A stretch of 64,000 bases of DNA, from the NCBI GenBank assembly GCA_034180415.1, contig JAXFOK010000079.1:1-64000 (forward strand). Direction: 5' to 3'. Origin of the DNA: CAKMMH01 sp927798255. GTDB lineage: Bacteria > Bdellovibrionota_C > UBA2361 > CAKMMH01. This document shows, in pieces, positions 7,626 to 17,207 of the stretch. The translations under genes and the position numbers were made by a program. Numbering within the stretch: the first letter of the stretch is position 1; every line of letters starts with the position of its first letter. The notes beneath the pieces were generated by a model, which was given only the letters and a program-made list of their open reading frames with translations, did no database searches and was not told the DNA's origin.

Positions 7626-10600
7626 TTAAAACTTAGCACCAATAGAAAAATGAACTCTATAAGAATCTTCATAAGATTTAGGATTAACAGGAATTGCTAA
7701 ATCAAATCCTATCGGACCTATTGGTAAATTAAATCTAAATCCCACACCTGCACTATATTTTAAATCATCAAGCGAAATTGAATCATCTCTTAAGAATACA
7801 TTTCCAACATCAAGAAATGTATGAACGCTTAAACTTTCAAGTACAAAATAATTAAGCTCAAAATTATTATAAAATATGAAATCTCCCCCTATTACTGACC
7901 CATTTTCACCACGAGGCCCAAGCTCATTTTCTTTATACCCACGCATCGTATTTGCACCACCTAAGTAAAATCTTTGAGTAATAGGAACCTCATTAGTGTC
8001 GCCATAAGCCTTAGAAGCTCCAACAAAATTATTAAACGAAAAATTAAAATCATCATAAAAAGGATAAATAGCATTTGTATGAAGAGTAATCGAATGAAAC
8101 TCTGCATCTGAGAACATTATTTTGTTTGCAAGTTTATATTCTAAATTAAAAGCATATCCACTTTTAGGATTTAGCACATTATCTCTTGCATCATACCTTA
8201 AAGATGAAATTAAATATGATAAATTATATCTTCCATTATCATATTTTCCAATAATGGCATCTTTAGAAACATCACTTAAAGATTCAATGCTAAAGTTTTG
8301 ACCGATATTAAATGTAAGTTTATCACTCAAAGGAAAAAATAATGTAGTACTATCAATATATCTATCAAGATCATATTCATTAGTATTAGTAGTTAATTTT
8401 TGATAACGAAAATCTTTTGAAAAACCAATATCTGTCCCAAGTACACTCGGATCTATAAATCTCAAATCTGCACTTCCTTGATTAACAGAGCCACTCATAT
8501 CATCAAAAAACAAATCACTTCCTAAAGAAATAGTTTTTCCATCTTTAAATACAGACTTATTTACAGCTCTTGAAAGAAGATGAACACCATACTCAGAGCT
8601 ATACCCTATTCCAACATCAAGAGTGTTAAACGCCTTTTCCTCAACTTCAATAACTAAGTCTTTTTTATCACTACTTCCCTCTACATCTTTAAGTATAAAT
8701 GAGATTCTACTAAAAAGCCCTAACTTTAAAAGTGTATTTTTACTTTGCTCAATTTTTTTATTTTGATAAAGATCACCTGCCTTAATTTTTAAATTTTTTA
8801 TAACTGTGTACTCATCAACCTTTGCATTACCTATAACTTTTATATTATTAATTTGAATCTTCTCATTAGGGAAAACTTCTATAAGAAGAGAATTATTTTT
8901 CTTATCTAGAGTTTCTTTAATTTTATGATTAATATATCCTAAATTATCAAGTTTGCTTTCAATATTTTTTACTAGTTTAATTTTCTTAGGTAAAGTAATA
9001 TTTTGAGAATACGTAATCTTTCCTTCTAACTCTTTTGGAAGTCCTACAACTTTTACATTTGAAATATAAAATTTATTTCCTTCATCAATAATATATTCAA
9101 TATCGGTAAACTCCCCAGAATCAGAAATATTTAATTTATGACTAACTTTAACTTTTATATATCCTAACTCTCTATATATATCCTTTATAACTTTTTCATT
9201 TTCTACGATATCTTCTTCAACAGCAAATTTAGGTTTTATAAAACCATCATAAAAAGTTTTTCCTTTATCCCTTAATTTTAAATGTAGTTTTTCAAAACTT
9301 ATTTGTTTATTTCCTGAAACACTTACGCTTTTAACTTTGCAAATATTTTCTTCATTTATGTTAATTGTATATTTTAATCCATCACTTGTTTTCTCAACAT
9401 CAGAAGCTATACTTGCAAAAAGATATCCATTATCTCTATAAAGTTTATCAATCCCTTCCACTAATAGTAAAATTACATTTGATCCAAAAGGATATTCTCT
9501 TTCTTTAAATTTTATAGTTTTTAAGAAATCATCCTTTGAAAATTTAGTATTCCCTTTAAATTTAAACTCATATTTTTGAAGTAAATCGACCTCTAGGGAT
9601 AAACCAATATTATTATTTCCAAGAACTTCCAACTCACTTGTAATTCGAGAACTAATATATCCCTTATTTTTCAAGTAATCACGGATATGTTTTTGTATAT
9701 TTTTATTATTTTTTTCTGTAAAAGCTTTCCCTATGAAATGTGATACTTCACTAAACAATTTTTTACTAAATTTATCTGATTTAATTTTTATTTTTTTAAT
9801 TTTATATCTTTCATTTTCCTGAATTTCAAAAATAACTTTTTTAACAAGTGAATCATCTGTTGTTATTCTTGTTTTTACCCTTACGTCTAAAAAACCATTT
9901 TTTAAATAAAATCTTTTTAAGTCACGTCTTTTTTCTTTTACCTTCTGTTTGCTAATAACCTTTCTTTCATTTATATAAAGAAGATTTCTAAGTTGCATTT
10001 CAGAATAAGAGCCATTTCCTTTAAAAGAATATGAGGTAAGTGTGTTACTTGATGATAAAACATTATAATTTAAATCCATACCTGCATCTTGAGTAGATGA
10101 TAGTGATTCAAAATAAGTATTAATATAAGATTTAGGACTTAAATAATAAGACATAGAAAGCTTAGTACTTCCTGAAGCACTTCCAACAAAACTTTCTCCT
10201 ATAACTGTAATTTCATCTGTTATCTTTTTCTCTGCAATAATTGCAGGTTCTGTTGTTCCTGTGTTTGGATTATATTTTGATGTAACACTTAAATTATCGA
10301 TATTTGTTGCTGAGTTTAAAATATTTTTAAAACCATCAATAGAAGGTGATGTTAAAAATGAGCTTACATCATTTAAAAATGCTTCTGATTCAGAACTTGT
10401 TGTAGCTTCGCCTTGGTAATCTTCTCCTGATGCTAACAGGTTAAAAATTTCTTTTTGAGAAAGCCCAGAATCACTCATAAGAGTAACTAGAGGGGCTTGT
10501 AAATTCCCTTGAATATCTACAATAATAAGAGAATTTTCACCACTTGCATTTCTTAAATAACTTTCTCCAGTGATATCTAAGGTAGGACTTTGATGTTTTT

Positions 10601-13388
10601 CAAAATTAACATTTGCATGATTTATTAAAAATCTCTTATTTCTTAAACCAAAAGACCCTTCAGAAGCTTGTACTGTACCAGAAATTAGCGGAAATTTGCT
10701 AAAACCTTGTATTAATAAATCACAATTTAAAATTGCGTCAATAAAATCCATTTTAACATTCATGCTATCATCGCTCTTTATTGCAACATTAAGCTCTAAT
10801 TTTAAATCATCTTGAGATTTTGTGTTAACGTTAATATTTTTTTCATAAAAAAAGATTTGGTTCTTTAGAAAGTTTAAAAGTGCATCTAAGGTAATTTTTT
10901 TAACAAATTCTAAATTATCAATATTAATAGTTCCTGATAATCTTGGGAAAAATCTTCCTTTTGTTAAATTTAAATCGCCACTAATCGCAAGGTTTGTGTT
11001 ATCATCTATTTGAAGGTCAATTTTTTTAAAGTTAGCATTTGCTATCGATTTTGAAAAATCAAGAAGATCAATATTACCATCAACTTTAAAAAATCCACTA
11101 TTTACTTTTGCAAGCGCCTCTTTTATTTCTACTTGCATACCTTTTAAAACAAACTCGCCATTTAATTTTCTTACACTTACATTTGACGATTCTAAAAATA
11201 AACTTCCATCTATAATTTTTGCATTTCCAAAAATTCGTGGAGATGAAACTTTATCTTTAACATTAATATTTGCCATAACTTCCCCTGAAAGTTCATCTGC
11301 AAAAGGCATAAAATCTGAAAAAGTACTTACTTTAAAATTTCCATCAACATTTACATCAATTCTATCTTCTGTATCTACTATGCCGCTAATTTTAATATTA
11401 TTATTTGCATCATTTCCTTTTAAAACTATCGGATTAATATTTAAAACTCCATCAGTTATTTTAGAGGAAACAGGGGCTAATAATTTTAAATTATAAGGCT
11501 CACAGCCAAGCTTTATATCATTAATATTTAAAAGTCCATTTCCTTTTTTAATATTTACTATATTAAAATTATATTCACCGTCTAAATTTAGGACTAAACA
11601 TTTTGCATTTGGCGCATATTGATTAGGATTAAAATCCTTTAATTTTAAAGTAAGTTTACTTGGAAGCTCATCTTTCAAATTTAAATTTAGATTTGTTTCA
11701 AAAGATTTTAAAGGATTTGTTAAATTTACAGATATCAAACCATCTTCTAAACTTACGCGTCCACTTAATGTTGACTCTCCATTAAAATTATCAGAGCTTA
11801 AAGCTAATCTTCCTAAACCTTTTAAGGTATATAAAGACAAAAGTCCATTAAATGAAATATCTGATGATAAAAGCCAATTTGATTCATCGGCAGTGTTTTT
11901 TAAAGGAAGTTTATTAATACCAATATCAAAATTTTCTAAATATATTTGTCCATTTTTATCTAAATCAATTACTCCACTTCCTTGTATATAATCTTTTGAT
12001 GACACATCAAATGTTAAAATATCATTATGATAAACAAGAGATAAATCGATTTTAGGCGTTTGAAAAGCTAAACCATCAATAGAATTTATACTAGTTTCAA
12101 GTTTTATTTTATAATCAGATGTATTTCCTATTAAACTTAACACGCCTTTAACATCATTTAATTTTACAAATGAGTAATCAAGCGTGTTTATATCAAACTT
12201 TAATTTTGTGTTAAAATTATCATTATCAAGCACGAAATCTTCAAGTGAAGTAATGTGTATATCTTTACCACTAAGAGATATATTTTTTAATCTAACACTT
12301 GTATTCTTAGAATTTATATCAACAAGCAAATTCGCAAAGAATTTATCAAGAATAAAAGGTGTATTTGAAAAAAATAATTTATTTAAGATTTTTTTATCCT
12401 TAATTTTATTTTCTTTATCTGCACTTGTGTCTTTATTATTATTACTAATATTTTCGTTTATACTTCCATCAATAATAATATTATCGATGTCCCCCCTCAC
12501 AACTCCATTAGTTTTTAAATTATATGTAAAAATTTTTGAATAACTTTTATCTAAAAACCTACTATCAAATTTTGCTTTATATTTACCGTTTGAAATTGTA
12601 TTATCACCAAGAATATCAAAGCCACCATTTAATTTAACACCAGGACCGTTAACTATTATATTTTGTAAATTAACATCAGGTGTATTATTTTTAGAAAGCA
12701 CATCTACTAAAACTGAACCAAAATCATACTTTGTGCTTATTCGAGAAACAGAATTTTTGTGAGAAATATAAGCATCTTCGACGCCTCCGACAATGGAAAA
12801 ATCCTTTTTATCATTTTGAAATACTCTTAAACTTAGCCCCGTTCCTTTTAGTTTTACAGAATCAGAAACTCTTTCATCAAATGAGGTATTTTTTACAAGT
12901 AATTCTTTTAAAGAAACCTTTATAAAAGGAGGTTTATGAATTGGGTCATCACTTGGGCGAATTAAATAATCAATAAACTCGTATGTAGGGCTTTTTGGAA
13001 GCACACCTTTTGAGTACCCAGTATCTAATATAAGCTGTTTTAACACTACAGTTTTATTTAAAATTTCACTAGGAGAAACTTTTACTCTTATTTGTCTAAA
13101 ATATAGTGCCTTTTCTTCTTTTTCACTATCGTTGTTAGCATTTTTGCTTTCGTTAACTTCTTTCTCACAAACAATTCTTGGATTATTTACATAAGCGTTT
13201 AATCTTAAAAATGAAACATGGTATTTATCAGTTTCAAGGCGACAATTAGGAAGCGCAGTTTTTACCTCATCATTTAGAAAATCTATAACAAACTTCCCTA
13301 AATAGTTTTGCCCCGCAAGGACACCAAGTCCAAGTAAAACTCCAATAACGACTCCTAACAATGCTAAAAAGGTACTTTTTTTAAACAT
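7626..13388 (-). CDS. Giant TamB-like / Omp85 (TamA/BamA-type) fusion protein
   Basis: A single 1920-residue ORF joins two normally separate proteins. Residues 1-30 contain one membrane helix (VVIGVLLGLGVLAG), as in inner-membrane-anchored TamB. Residues 30-970 are long beta-repetitive sequence, as in AsmA/TamB proteins. Around 960-1110 lies the TamB C-terminal (DUF490) signature, including LSQKEIFNLLASG near 975. From about 1140 to 1570 follow several POTRA-like modules (IKIKSDKF, VSVSGNKQIS, IKVIGNAKVDEYTV). From about 1585 to the end is an Omp85 beta-barrel with the lid-loop motif MRGYKENELGPRG near 1814, ending in Phe, the outer-membrane-protein signature. The predicted product would span from inner to outer membrane in one chain and act in outer-membrane protein or lipid assembly. 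No frameshift or internal stop occurs. It is flanked 8 bp upstream by an AlbA_2 regulator. Confidence 0.9.
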   Translation of the reverse strand: MFKKSTFLALLGVVIGVLLGLGVLAGQNYLGKFVIDFLNDEVKTALPNCRLETDKYHVSFLRLNAYVNNPRIVCEKEVNESKNANNDSEKEEKALYFRQIRVKVSPSEILNKTVVLKQLILDTGYSKGVLPKSPTYEFIDYLIRPSDDPIHKPPFIKVSLKELLVKNTSFDERVSDSVKLKGTGLSLRVFQNDKKDFSIVGGVEDAYISHKNSVSRISTKYDFGSVLVDVLSKNNTPDVNLQNIIVNGPGVKLNGGFDILGDNTISNGKYKAKFDSRFLDKSYSKIFTYNLKTNGVVRGDIDNIIIDGSINENISNNNKDTSADKENKIKDKKILNKLFFSNTPFILDKFFANLLVDINSKNTSVRLKNISLSGKDIHITSLEDFVLDNDNFNTKLKFDINTLDYSFVKLNDVKGVLSLIGNTSDYKIKLETSINSIDGLAFQTPKIDLSLVYHNDILTFDVSSKDYIQGSGVIDLDKNGQIYLENFDIGINKLPLKNTADESNWLLSSDISFNGLLSLYTLKGLGRLALSSDNFNGESTLSGRVSLEDGLISVNLTNPLKSFETNLNLNLKDELPSKLTLKLKDFNPNQYAPNAKCLVLNLDGEYNFNIVNIKKGNGLLNINDIKLGCEPYNLKLLAPVSSKITDGVLNINPIVLKGNDANNNIKISGIVDTEDRIDVNVDGNFKVSTFSDFMPFADELSGEVMANINVKDKVSSPRIFGNAKIIDGSLFLESSNVSVRKLNGEFVLKGMQVEIKEALAKVNSGFFKVDGNIDLLDFSKSIANANFKKIDLQIDDNTNLAISGDLNLTKGRFFPRLSGTINIDNLEFVKKITLDALLNFLKNQIFFYEKNINVNTKSQDDLKLELNVAIKSDDSMNVKMDFIDAILNCDLLIQGFSKFPLISGTVQASEGSFGLRNKRFLINHANVNFEKHQSPTLDITGESYLRNASGENSLIIVDIQGNLQAPLVTLMSDSGLSQKEIFNLLASGEDYQGEATTSSESEAFLNDVSSFLTSPSIDGFKNILNSATNIDNLSVTSKYNPNTGTTEPAIIAEKKITDEITVIGESFVGSASGSTKLSMSYYLSPKSYINTYFESLSSTQDAGMDLNYNVLSSSNTLTSYSFKGNGSYSEMQLRNLLYINERKVISKQKVKEKRRDLKRFYLKNGFLDVRVKTRITTDDSLVKKVIFEIQENERYKIKKIKIKSDKFSKKLFSEVSHFIGKAFTEKNNKNIQKHIRDYLKNKGYISSRITSELEVLGNNNIGLSLEVDLLQKYEFKFKGNTKFSKDDFLKTIKFKEREYPFGSNVILLLVEGIDKLYRDNGYLFASIASDVEKTSDGLKYTININEENICKVKSVSVSGNKQISFEKLHLKLRDKGKTFYDGFIKPKFAVEEDIVENEKVIKDIYRELGYIKVKVSHKLNISDSGEFTDIEYIIDEGNKFYISNVKVVGLPKELEGKITYSQNITLPKKIKLVKNIESKLDNLGYINHKIKETLDKKNNSLLIEVFPNEKIQINNIKVIGNAKVDEYTVIKNLKIKAGDLYQNKKIEQSKNTLLKLGLFSRISFILKDVEGSSDKKDLVIEVEEKAFNTLDVGIGYSSEYGVHLLSRAVNKSVFKDGKTISLGSDLFFDDMSGSVNQGSADLRFIDPSVLGTDIGFSKDFRYQKLTTNTNEYDLDRYIDSTTLFFPLSDKLTFNIGQNFSIESLSDVSKDAIIGKYDNGRYNLSYLISSLRYDARDNVLNPKSGYAFNLEYKLANKIMFSDAEFHSITLHTNAIYPFYDDFNFSFNNFVGASKAYGDTNEVPITQRFYLGGANTMRGYKENELGPRGENGSVIGGDFIFYNNFELNYFVLESLSVHTFLDVGNVFLRDDSISLDDLKYSAGVGFRFNLPIGPIGFDLAIPVNPKSYEDSYRVHFSIGAKF

Positions 13389-13396
13389 ATATAATA

Positions 13397-14509
13397 TTAT
13401 TTCTTTTTAATATTTTTCCTTAATTTGTAAACTCTATTTTTATTACTACCAAGTGCTTCAAGTTCTTTCATGTTAGCTAAAATATTTCTTGTTCTTGCAA
13501 TACTTAACCCTATCTTATTTGCTACATCTATAGTCTTAGCACATTCAACAGTGCTTAAATATTTAATGATATTATCTTTGTGAACTCTTACTTTATCTAA
13601 TTTATTTTTATCGCTTATTTTTATTGCTTGTTTTTTATCGCTTGTTTTATCAAACGATAAAACTAAAGTAGTTCTGTCTGGATTAAAATTTTCTTTAATA
13701 AGTGGTTTCTCAAAACCTGCATCAATCCAAGTGTTAAAGATATCTGGGATACCACTTCCTGCGTGTTCTCCAATATCAATTAAATTAAACATTTTCATAA
13801 GTCCTCTATTTCTTGGATCAAACCTTCCTCCAAGAAGCATTTGTTTCTTACCAGCTCTTATATCACCTGCGTTTTCTATCTCTAGTTTATGATCTTCTAG
13901 TTTTATAACGACACTTTGTGCTTCGTAATAATCAGCGTTTATTAAGCAATTTGCCAAAGCTTCTCTTAATGCTTTATGGATAGGAGTATCATCTATTCTT
14001 GTTCCACCTACTATTTTAAAAGGAACCTTAACTTCTTTAATAATTTTATTATAAACTCTAAAATAAAAATCAAATATATTTCCAGACCAATCACCCTCAA
14101 AATTTCTTTTAAATGTTCCATTAAATAAATCATTATTAAAAAAAACAGTCTTATCTTGCCTACTTGCCACTAGAACATAGATTACTAAAATTACATCATT
14201 ATTTATATCATATATTTTGACATCTCTTTCTTTAAGTAAATTGGCACTGACTTTCTTTCCATTATTAATGATATCCCAAAACTCTTTAATTAATTTTCTA
14301 ATATCTGATTTTTTTAATCCTGAAGTATGCCTTGAACCATCTTTTTTTTCTTCAACGCCAAGTAAAATCACCCCACCCTGACTATTTGCAAAAGCGCAGT
14401 AAGTTTCAAAAAAACTTTGTGGAAGTCCTCCTTTTGCTTTTTTAACTTCCAATCGATTATCTTCTTTATATTCATTAAAATTTGATATCTCAAACTTACT
14501 AGAATTCAT
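13397..14509 (-). CDS. AlbA_2 (Schlafen-type) DNA-binding/ATPase-like transcriptional regulator, probably internally deleted
   Basis: A 370-residue protein. The N-terminus has an AlbA_2 domain: LEVKKAKGGLPQSFFETYCA and FANSQGGVILLGVEE (about 20-55). Residues 165-260 match the HATPase_c_4-like half: DDTPIHKALREALANCLINA and GEHAGSGIPDIF. The C-terminal 60 residues (from about 305) form a winged-helix-like segment. Family members are normally about 470-490 residues. At residues 131-145 the segment GTFKRNFEGD, which normally precedes a roughly 100-residue region, runs directly into WSGNIFDFYFRVY, which normally follows it. This suggests an in-frame deletion. Whether it still works is unknown. 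It ends 8 bp before the TamB-Omp85 gene and may be co-transcribed. Confidence 0.8.
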   Translation of the reverse strand: MNSSKFEISNFNEYKEDNRLEVKKAKGGLPQSFFETYCAFANSQGGVILLGVEEKKDGSRHTSGLKKSDIRKLIKEFWDIINNGKKVSANLLKERDVKIYDINNDVILVIYVLVASRQDKTVFFNNDLFNGTFKRNFEGDWSGNIFDFYFRVYNKIIKEVKVPFKIVGGTRIDDTPIHKALREALANCLINADYYEAQSVVIKLEDHKLEIENAGDIRAGKKQMLLGGRFDPRNRGLMKMFNLIDIGEHAGSGIPDIFNTWIDAGFEKPLIKENFNPDRTTLVLSFDKTSDKKQAIKISDKNKLDKVRVHKDNIIKYLSTVECAKTIDVANKIGLSIARTRNILANMKELEALGSNKNRVYKLRKNIKKK

Positions 14510-14613
14510 CAGTAAAAATTCCTAATATTATTAAAAACATACTTTTAGGATATACATAATATATTATATTATATAATTGAAATATTTAGCAATTATGTGA
14601 AAGGGATATTATA

Positions 14614-15087
14614 ATGGTTAGTAAAAGTAAAGAAAATGAATTTATGAAAGAAGCAATCAAGGAAGCATATAAATGCATAAAAAGTGGTCATGGAGGACCA
14701 TTTGGAGTTGTTATTGTAAAAGATAATAAAATAATTGGAAGAGGGCATAATAGAGTATTAAAAAATAATGATTCTACTTGTCATGGTGAAATAATGGCTA
14801 TAAGAAATGCTTGCAAAAATATAAATTCATTTAATTTAAATGGAGCAGAAATTTACACGACTGGGGAACCTTGTCCTATGTGTCTTGGAGCTATTTTATG
14901 GGCAAGAATTAATAAAATTTATTATGGTTGTTCGATACATGATGCAAAAAATATAGGTTTTGATGATGAAGCTTTTTATAAGAAATTATCGCTAAAAACG
15001 AATAAATTAAATATAAAACAAATTGAAAAAGAAGCATGTTTAGAACTTTATAAAGAGTATAAAAAGTTAAATTTAAGTAGATATTAA
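14614..15087 (+). CDS. Nucleoside/guanine deaminase (cytidine-deaminase fold)
   Basis: A 157-residue zinc deaminase. The zinc site is HGE (in TCHGEIMAIRNAC) plus EPCPMCLGAILWAR, and the C-terminal IGFDDEAFYKKL resembles bacterial guanine deaminases (GuaD-like), which convert guanine to xanthine. The residue between His and the catalytic Glu is Gly rather than the usual Ala, a small oddity. tRNA-specific adenosine deaminase TadA is a relative, but the IGFDD tail argues for the guanine deaminase branch. A ribosome-binding site (AAAGGGAT) precedes the ATG. The gene is divergent from the AlbA_2 regulator. Confidence 0.85.
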   Translation: MVSKSKENEFMKEAIKEAYKCIKSGHGGPFGVVIVKDNKIIGRGHNRVLKNNDSTCHGEIMAIRNACKNINSFNLNGAEIYTTGEPCPMCLGAILWARINKIYYGCSIHDAKNIGFDDEAFYKKLSLKTNKLNIKQIEKEACLELYKEYKKLNLSRY

Positions 15088-15094
15088 TAAGCAT

Positions 15095-15225
15095 ATTTCA
15101 GATTAAGTTTCTCGTAACCTGAATAAAGAGATAGCCAGTTTCAGATAACGGATATCTGGTATCAGAAGACTTACAAACTGGTCGACTTACAAACTGATCG
15201 CCAGAAGCTTAGTACAAAAAACTAG
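15095..15225. repeat. Intergenic CAGGTATCAG-type degenerate repeat cluster, copy A
   Basis: This gap between convergent genes holds CAGTTTCAGAT, CTGGTATCAG and a tandem of the 13-mer GACTTACAAACTG (two adjacent copies followed by GTCG and ATCG). Base composition is richer in G+C than the genes on either side. The motifs recur in five other clusters in the window. Confidence 0.6.
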
Positions 15226-15227
15226 CC

Positions 15228-16448
15228 TTAAGGAATCTCCGTTGGCGTATGAGTCGGAGTCGGCGTAGGAGTATTAGTTGATGTAGGCGTAGGTGTACTA
15301 GTCGGCGTGCTTGTAAATGTAGGCGTACTTGTAAATGTATGCGTACGAGTAGCTGTAGGAGTATTTGTAAAAATAGGAGTATTAGTAAATGTTGCCGTAA
15401 CATACGGACTATTTGGATCTAAAGGATCTGTTCCTTTTTGTACCTCTTCACCATCTGAATAACCATCGCCATCGGTATCAAAATAATCAGGTGCTGTCTC
15501 ATGAATATAAAGCTCATCAAAATCTGTTAATCCATCTCTATCAGTATCCTTTCTTTTATGATTTGTTCCATAACGAGAGATCTCAAACAAATCTGGAATT
15601 CCATCTTGGTCGCTATCTGGCCTTTGCGTTTTCATAATTGATTGAATGCCTGTCTTTTTATTTATAAGCTGAGAGTAAAAACTATTTGCAAGTACAGTGT
15701 AGCCTTTAGATGATGGATGAAGTCTATCTCCTGTAAGTAAATTTACATCAAATTTATGACTAAATCTTGTGTATTTTAATCCTCTTAACTTCTTATTAAG
15801 CTCTGTTACAAATGGCACTTGATACTCTCGCCCTACAGGGATTAATACGCTACTACTTATAATAACTAGAGGTGAACCGTTAAAATGAGGCAAAATTGAA
15901 TATAGATATTCAATGGAACGTCTAATATTATTTACTGTATATTCAACAGGATTATGGTCCCAATAATCGTTTCTTCCGACATCAAATATAATGATATCTG
16001 ACATAGCTAACTTATTAAAAGCGGCCTTTGTAGAACCTCTCCTTTGTTTATAAATTTTCATAAGTTTTGCACGCAAGCCACTACTTGTAACTCCAGGATA
16101 CCCGATAGAATTAAATCTTACATGAAGTTTTTTATTATACTTTTTAAACTTATCTTGTAGTCTTATAACGTACCCCCCCTTGTTTCCATTATCAAAATCG
16201 CCTCTACCATAAACAATACTATCACCGACAAATGTAATTTCTAATTTTTGGTCACAATTATAGTCAATAAATTTCTTCTTGGTAGTTTTTGCTTTTTGAG
16301 AAACAGGATTTATTATCTCTTTTTTATTCTTAAATGGAACTTGAGGACATGCATAAAGCTTGTTAGCAACACTTCCTTCTAAAATAAGAAATGAAACTAA
16401 AGAAACAAAAAAACATTTATGTTTTAAGAAGGCTTTTAATACATGCAC
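15228..16448 (-). CDS. Secreted SGNH/GDSL hydrolase with calcium-binding repeats and a Thr/Pro-rich tail
   Basis: A 406-residue exported protein. The N-terminus has a hydrophobic signal segment (CFFVSLVSFLILEGSVA). Residues 68-265 form an SGNH hydrolase: block I ITFVGDSIVYG with Ser77, GRNDYWDHN as the Asn/Asp block, and GDRLHPSSKGY with the Asp-x-x-His dyad. Residues about 275-345 hold thrombospondin type-3-like Asp-rich calcium repeats: DSDQDGIPDLFE, DTDRDGLTDFDE, DTDGDGYSDGEE. The last 55 residues are a Thr/Pro/Ser tail (TNTP, TSTP and TPTP units). It probably deacylates or deacetylates an extracellular glycan or lipid, with the tail acting as a spacer. A G7 run at 16173-16179 lies inside the catalytic domain, in frame. 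Confidence 0.85.
   Translation of the reverse strand: MHVLKAFLKHKCFFVSLVSFLILEGSVANKLYACPQVPFKNKKEIINPVSQKAKTTKKKFIDYNCDQKLEITFVGDSIVYGRGDFDNGNKGGYVIRLQDKFKKYNKKLHVRFNSIGYPGVTSSGLRAKLMKIYKQRRGSTKAAFNKLAMSDIIIFDVGRNDYWDHNPVEYTVNNIRRSIEYLYSILPHFNGSPLVIISSSVLIPVGREYQVPFVTELNKKLRGLKYTRFSHKFDVNLLTGDRLHPSSKGYTVLANSFYSQLINKKTGIQSIMKTQRPDSDQDGIPDLFEISRYGTNHKRKDTDRDGLTDFDELYIHETAPDYFDTDGDGYSDGEEVQKGTDPLDPNSPYVTATFTNTPIFTNTPTATRTHTFTSTPTFTSTPTSTPTPTSTNTPTPTPTHTPTEIP
15232..15400 (-). repeat. Coding micro-repeat encoding the Thr/Pro tail
   Basis: Imperfect tandem units of about 12-18 nt on the plus strand (GTAGGCGTA, GTCGGCGTA, GTATTAGTAAATGT types) encode TNTPT, TSTPT and TPTPT. Such arrays commonly vary in copy number between strains. 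Confidence 0.7.
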
Positions 16449-16526
16449 ATGTAAAGCTTAACAAAAAAACTCTACTGTGTAAACACTTTTAAAGTTTATG
16501 TTATTTAAATGAACTTATTTAACATG

Positions 16527-17186
16527 TTATAGTAAAATTTGCTTAATATTTCCTAAAATATGTACCCATGTTTTGTCATAATCACTAGATGGAAAATACA
16601 CAAACTCAGATATAGTAGCTTGTATAGTAATAAACACTAAACAAACTAATAATATCGCAAAACAATTAAAGACATATTTATTGTCAATTCTATTTAAAAA
16701 CATTAATAGGAAAAAGAATATCAATGGAACGAACTCACATATATATCTTTCTGTTAAGAAAAAATATGAACTAACTAAAAGTATTTCAAAAATTAAAGAG
16801 AATACCGCAACACTCTTATAATTAACGCCCCCTTTAAATTTTTGAGTATATAAATATTTAGAAGCTCTATATATAAAATATAAAATTAGAAATGAAAAAA
16901 ATATACTTGATAATGTTACTGCTATATATGGTTCCTTCCACCTAGGATATAAATATGCATTTTTATATTCATGGCGAAAAAACGAAACATAAGGAAATTG
17001 TAAACTAAAATTAGCACTACTTGGAAAAAGAAATGTTAATAAACCATCATATAGTCTTTTCACATTAAACAAGCCATAATCCTTAACTTCTTTCCAACAA
17101 TGCATCTTATAAAATGTTGCTACAGTTAAAATTAAAGCAAAAACTATAAAAAAACATCCGTATTTTTTCACCCCATTTTTCTGCAT
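16527..17186 (-). CDS. Multi-spanning membrane protein, resembles the C-terminal part of a GT-C-type enzyme
   Basis: A 219-residue protein with one N-terminal membrane helix (FFIVFALILTVATFY), a polar loop of about 60 residues, and four more helices between about 90 and 200. The order helix - periplasmic loop with PRWKEPY - helices - LTERYICEFVPLIFFFLL is reminiscent of the C-terminal half of polytopic GT-C mannosyl- or arabinosyltransferases, where RY[LI]xxFxP near the last helices is common. At 219 residues it is much shorter than a complete GT-C enzyme, so it may be a truncated remnant or a small unrelated protein. It sits 21 bp after the flagellar motE gene on the same strand. Confidence 0.5.
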   Translation of the reverse strand: MQKNGVKKYGCFFIVFALILTVATFYKMHCWKEVKDYGLFNVKRLYDGLLTFLFPSSANFSLQFPYVSFFRHEYKNAYLYPRWKEPYIAVTLSSIFFSFLILYFIYRASKYLYTQKFKGGVNYKSVAVFSLIFEILLVSSYFFLTERYICEFVPLIFFFLLMFLNRIDNKYVFNCFAILLVCLVFITIQATISEFVYFPSSDYDKTWVHILGNIKQILL

Positions 17187-17207
17187 CTAATAATTACTTT
17201 TATTATA

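Noticed and set aside
14614..15087. tRNA adenosine deaminase TadA
   Set aside because: The IGFDDEAFYKKL tail and general pattern fit guanine deaminase better; TadA has a different C-terminus. Not fully excluded.
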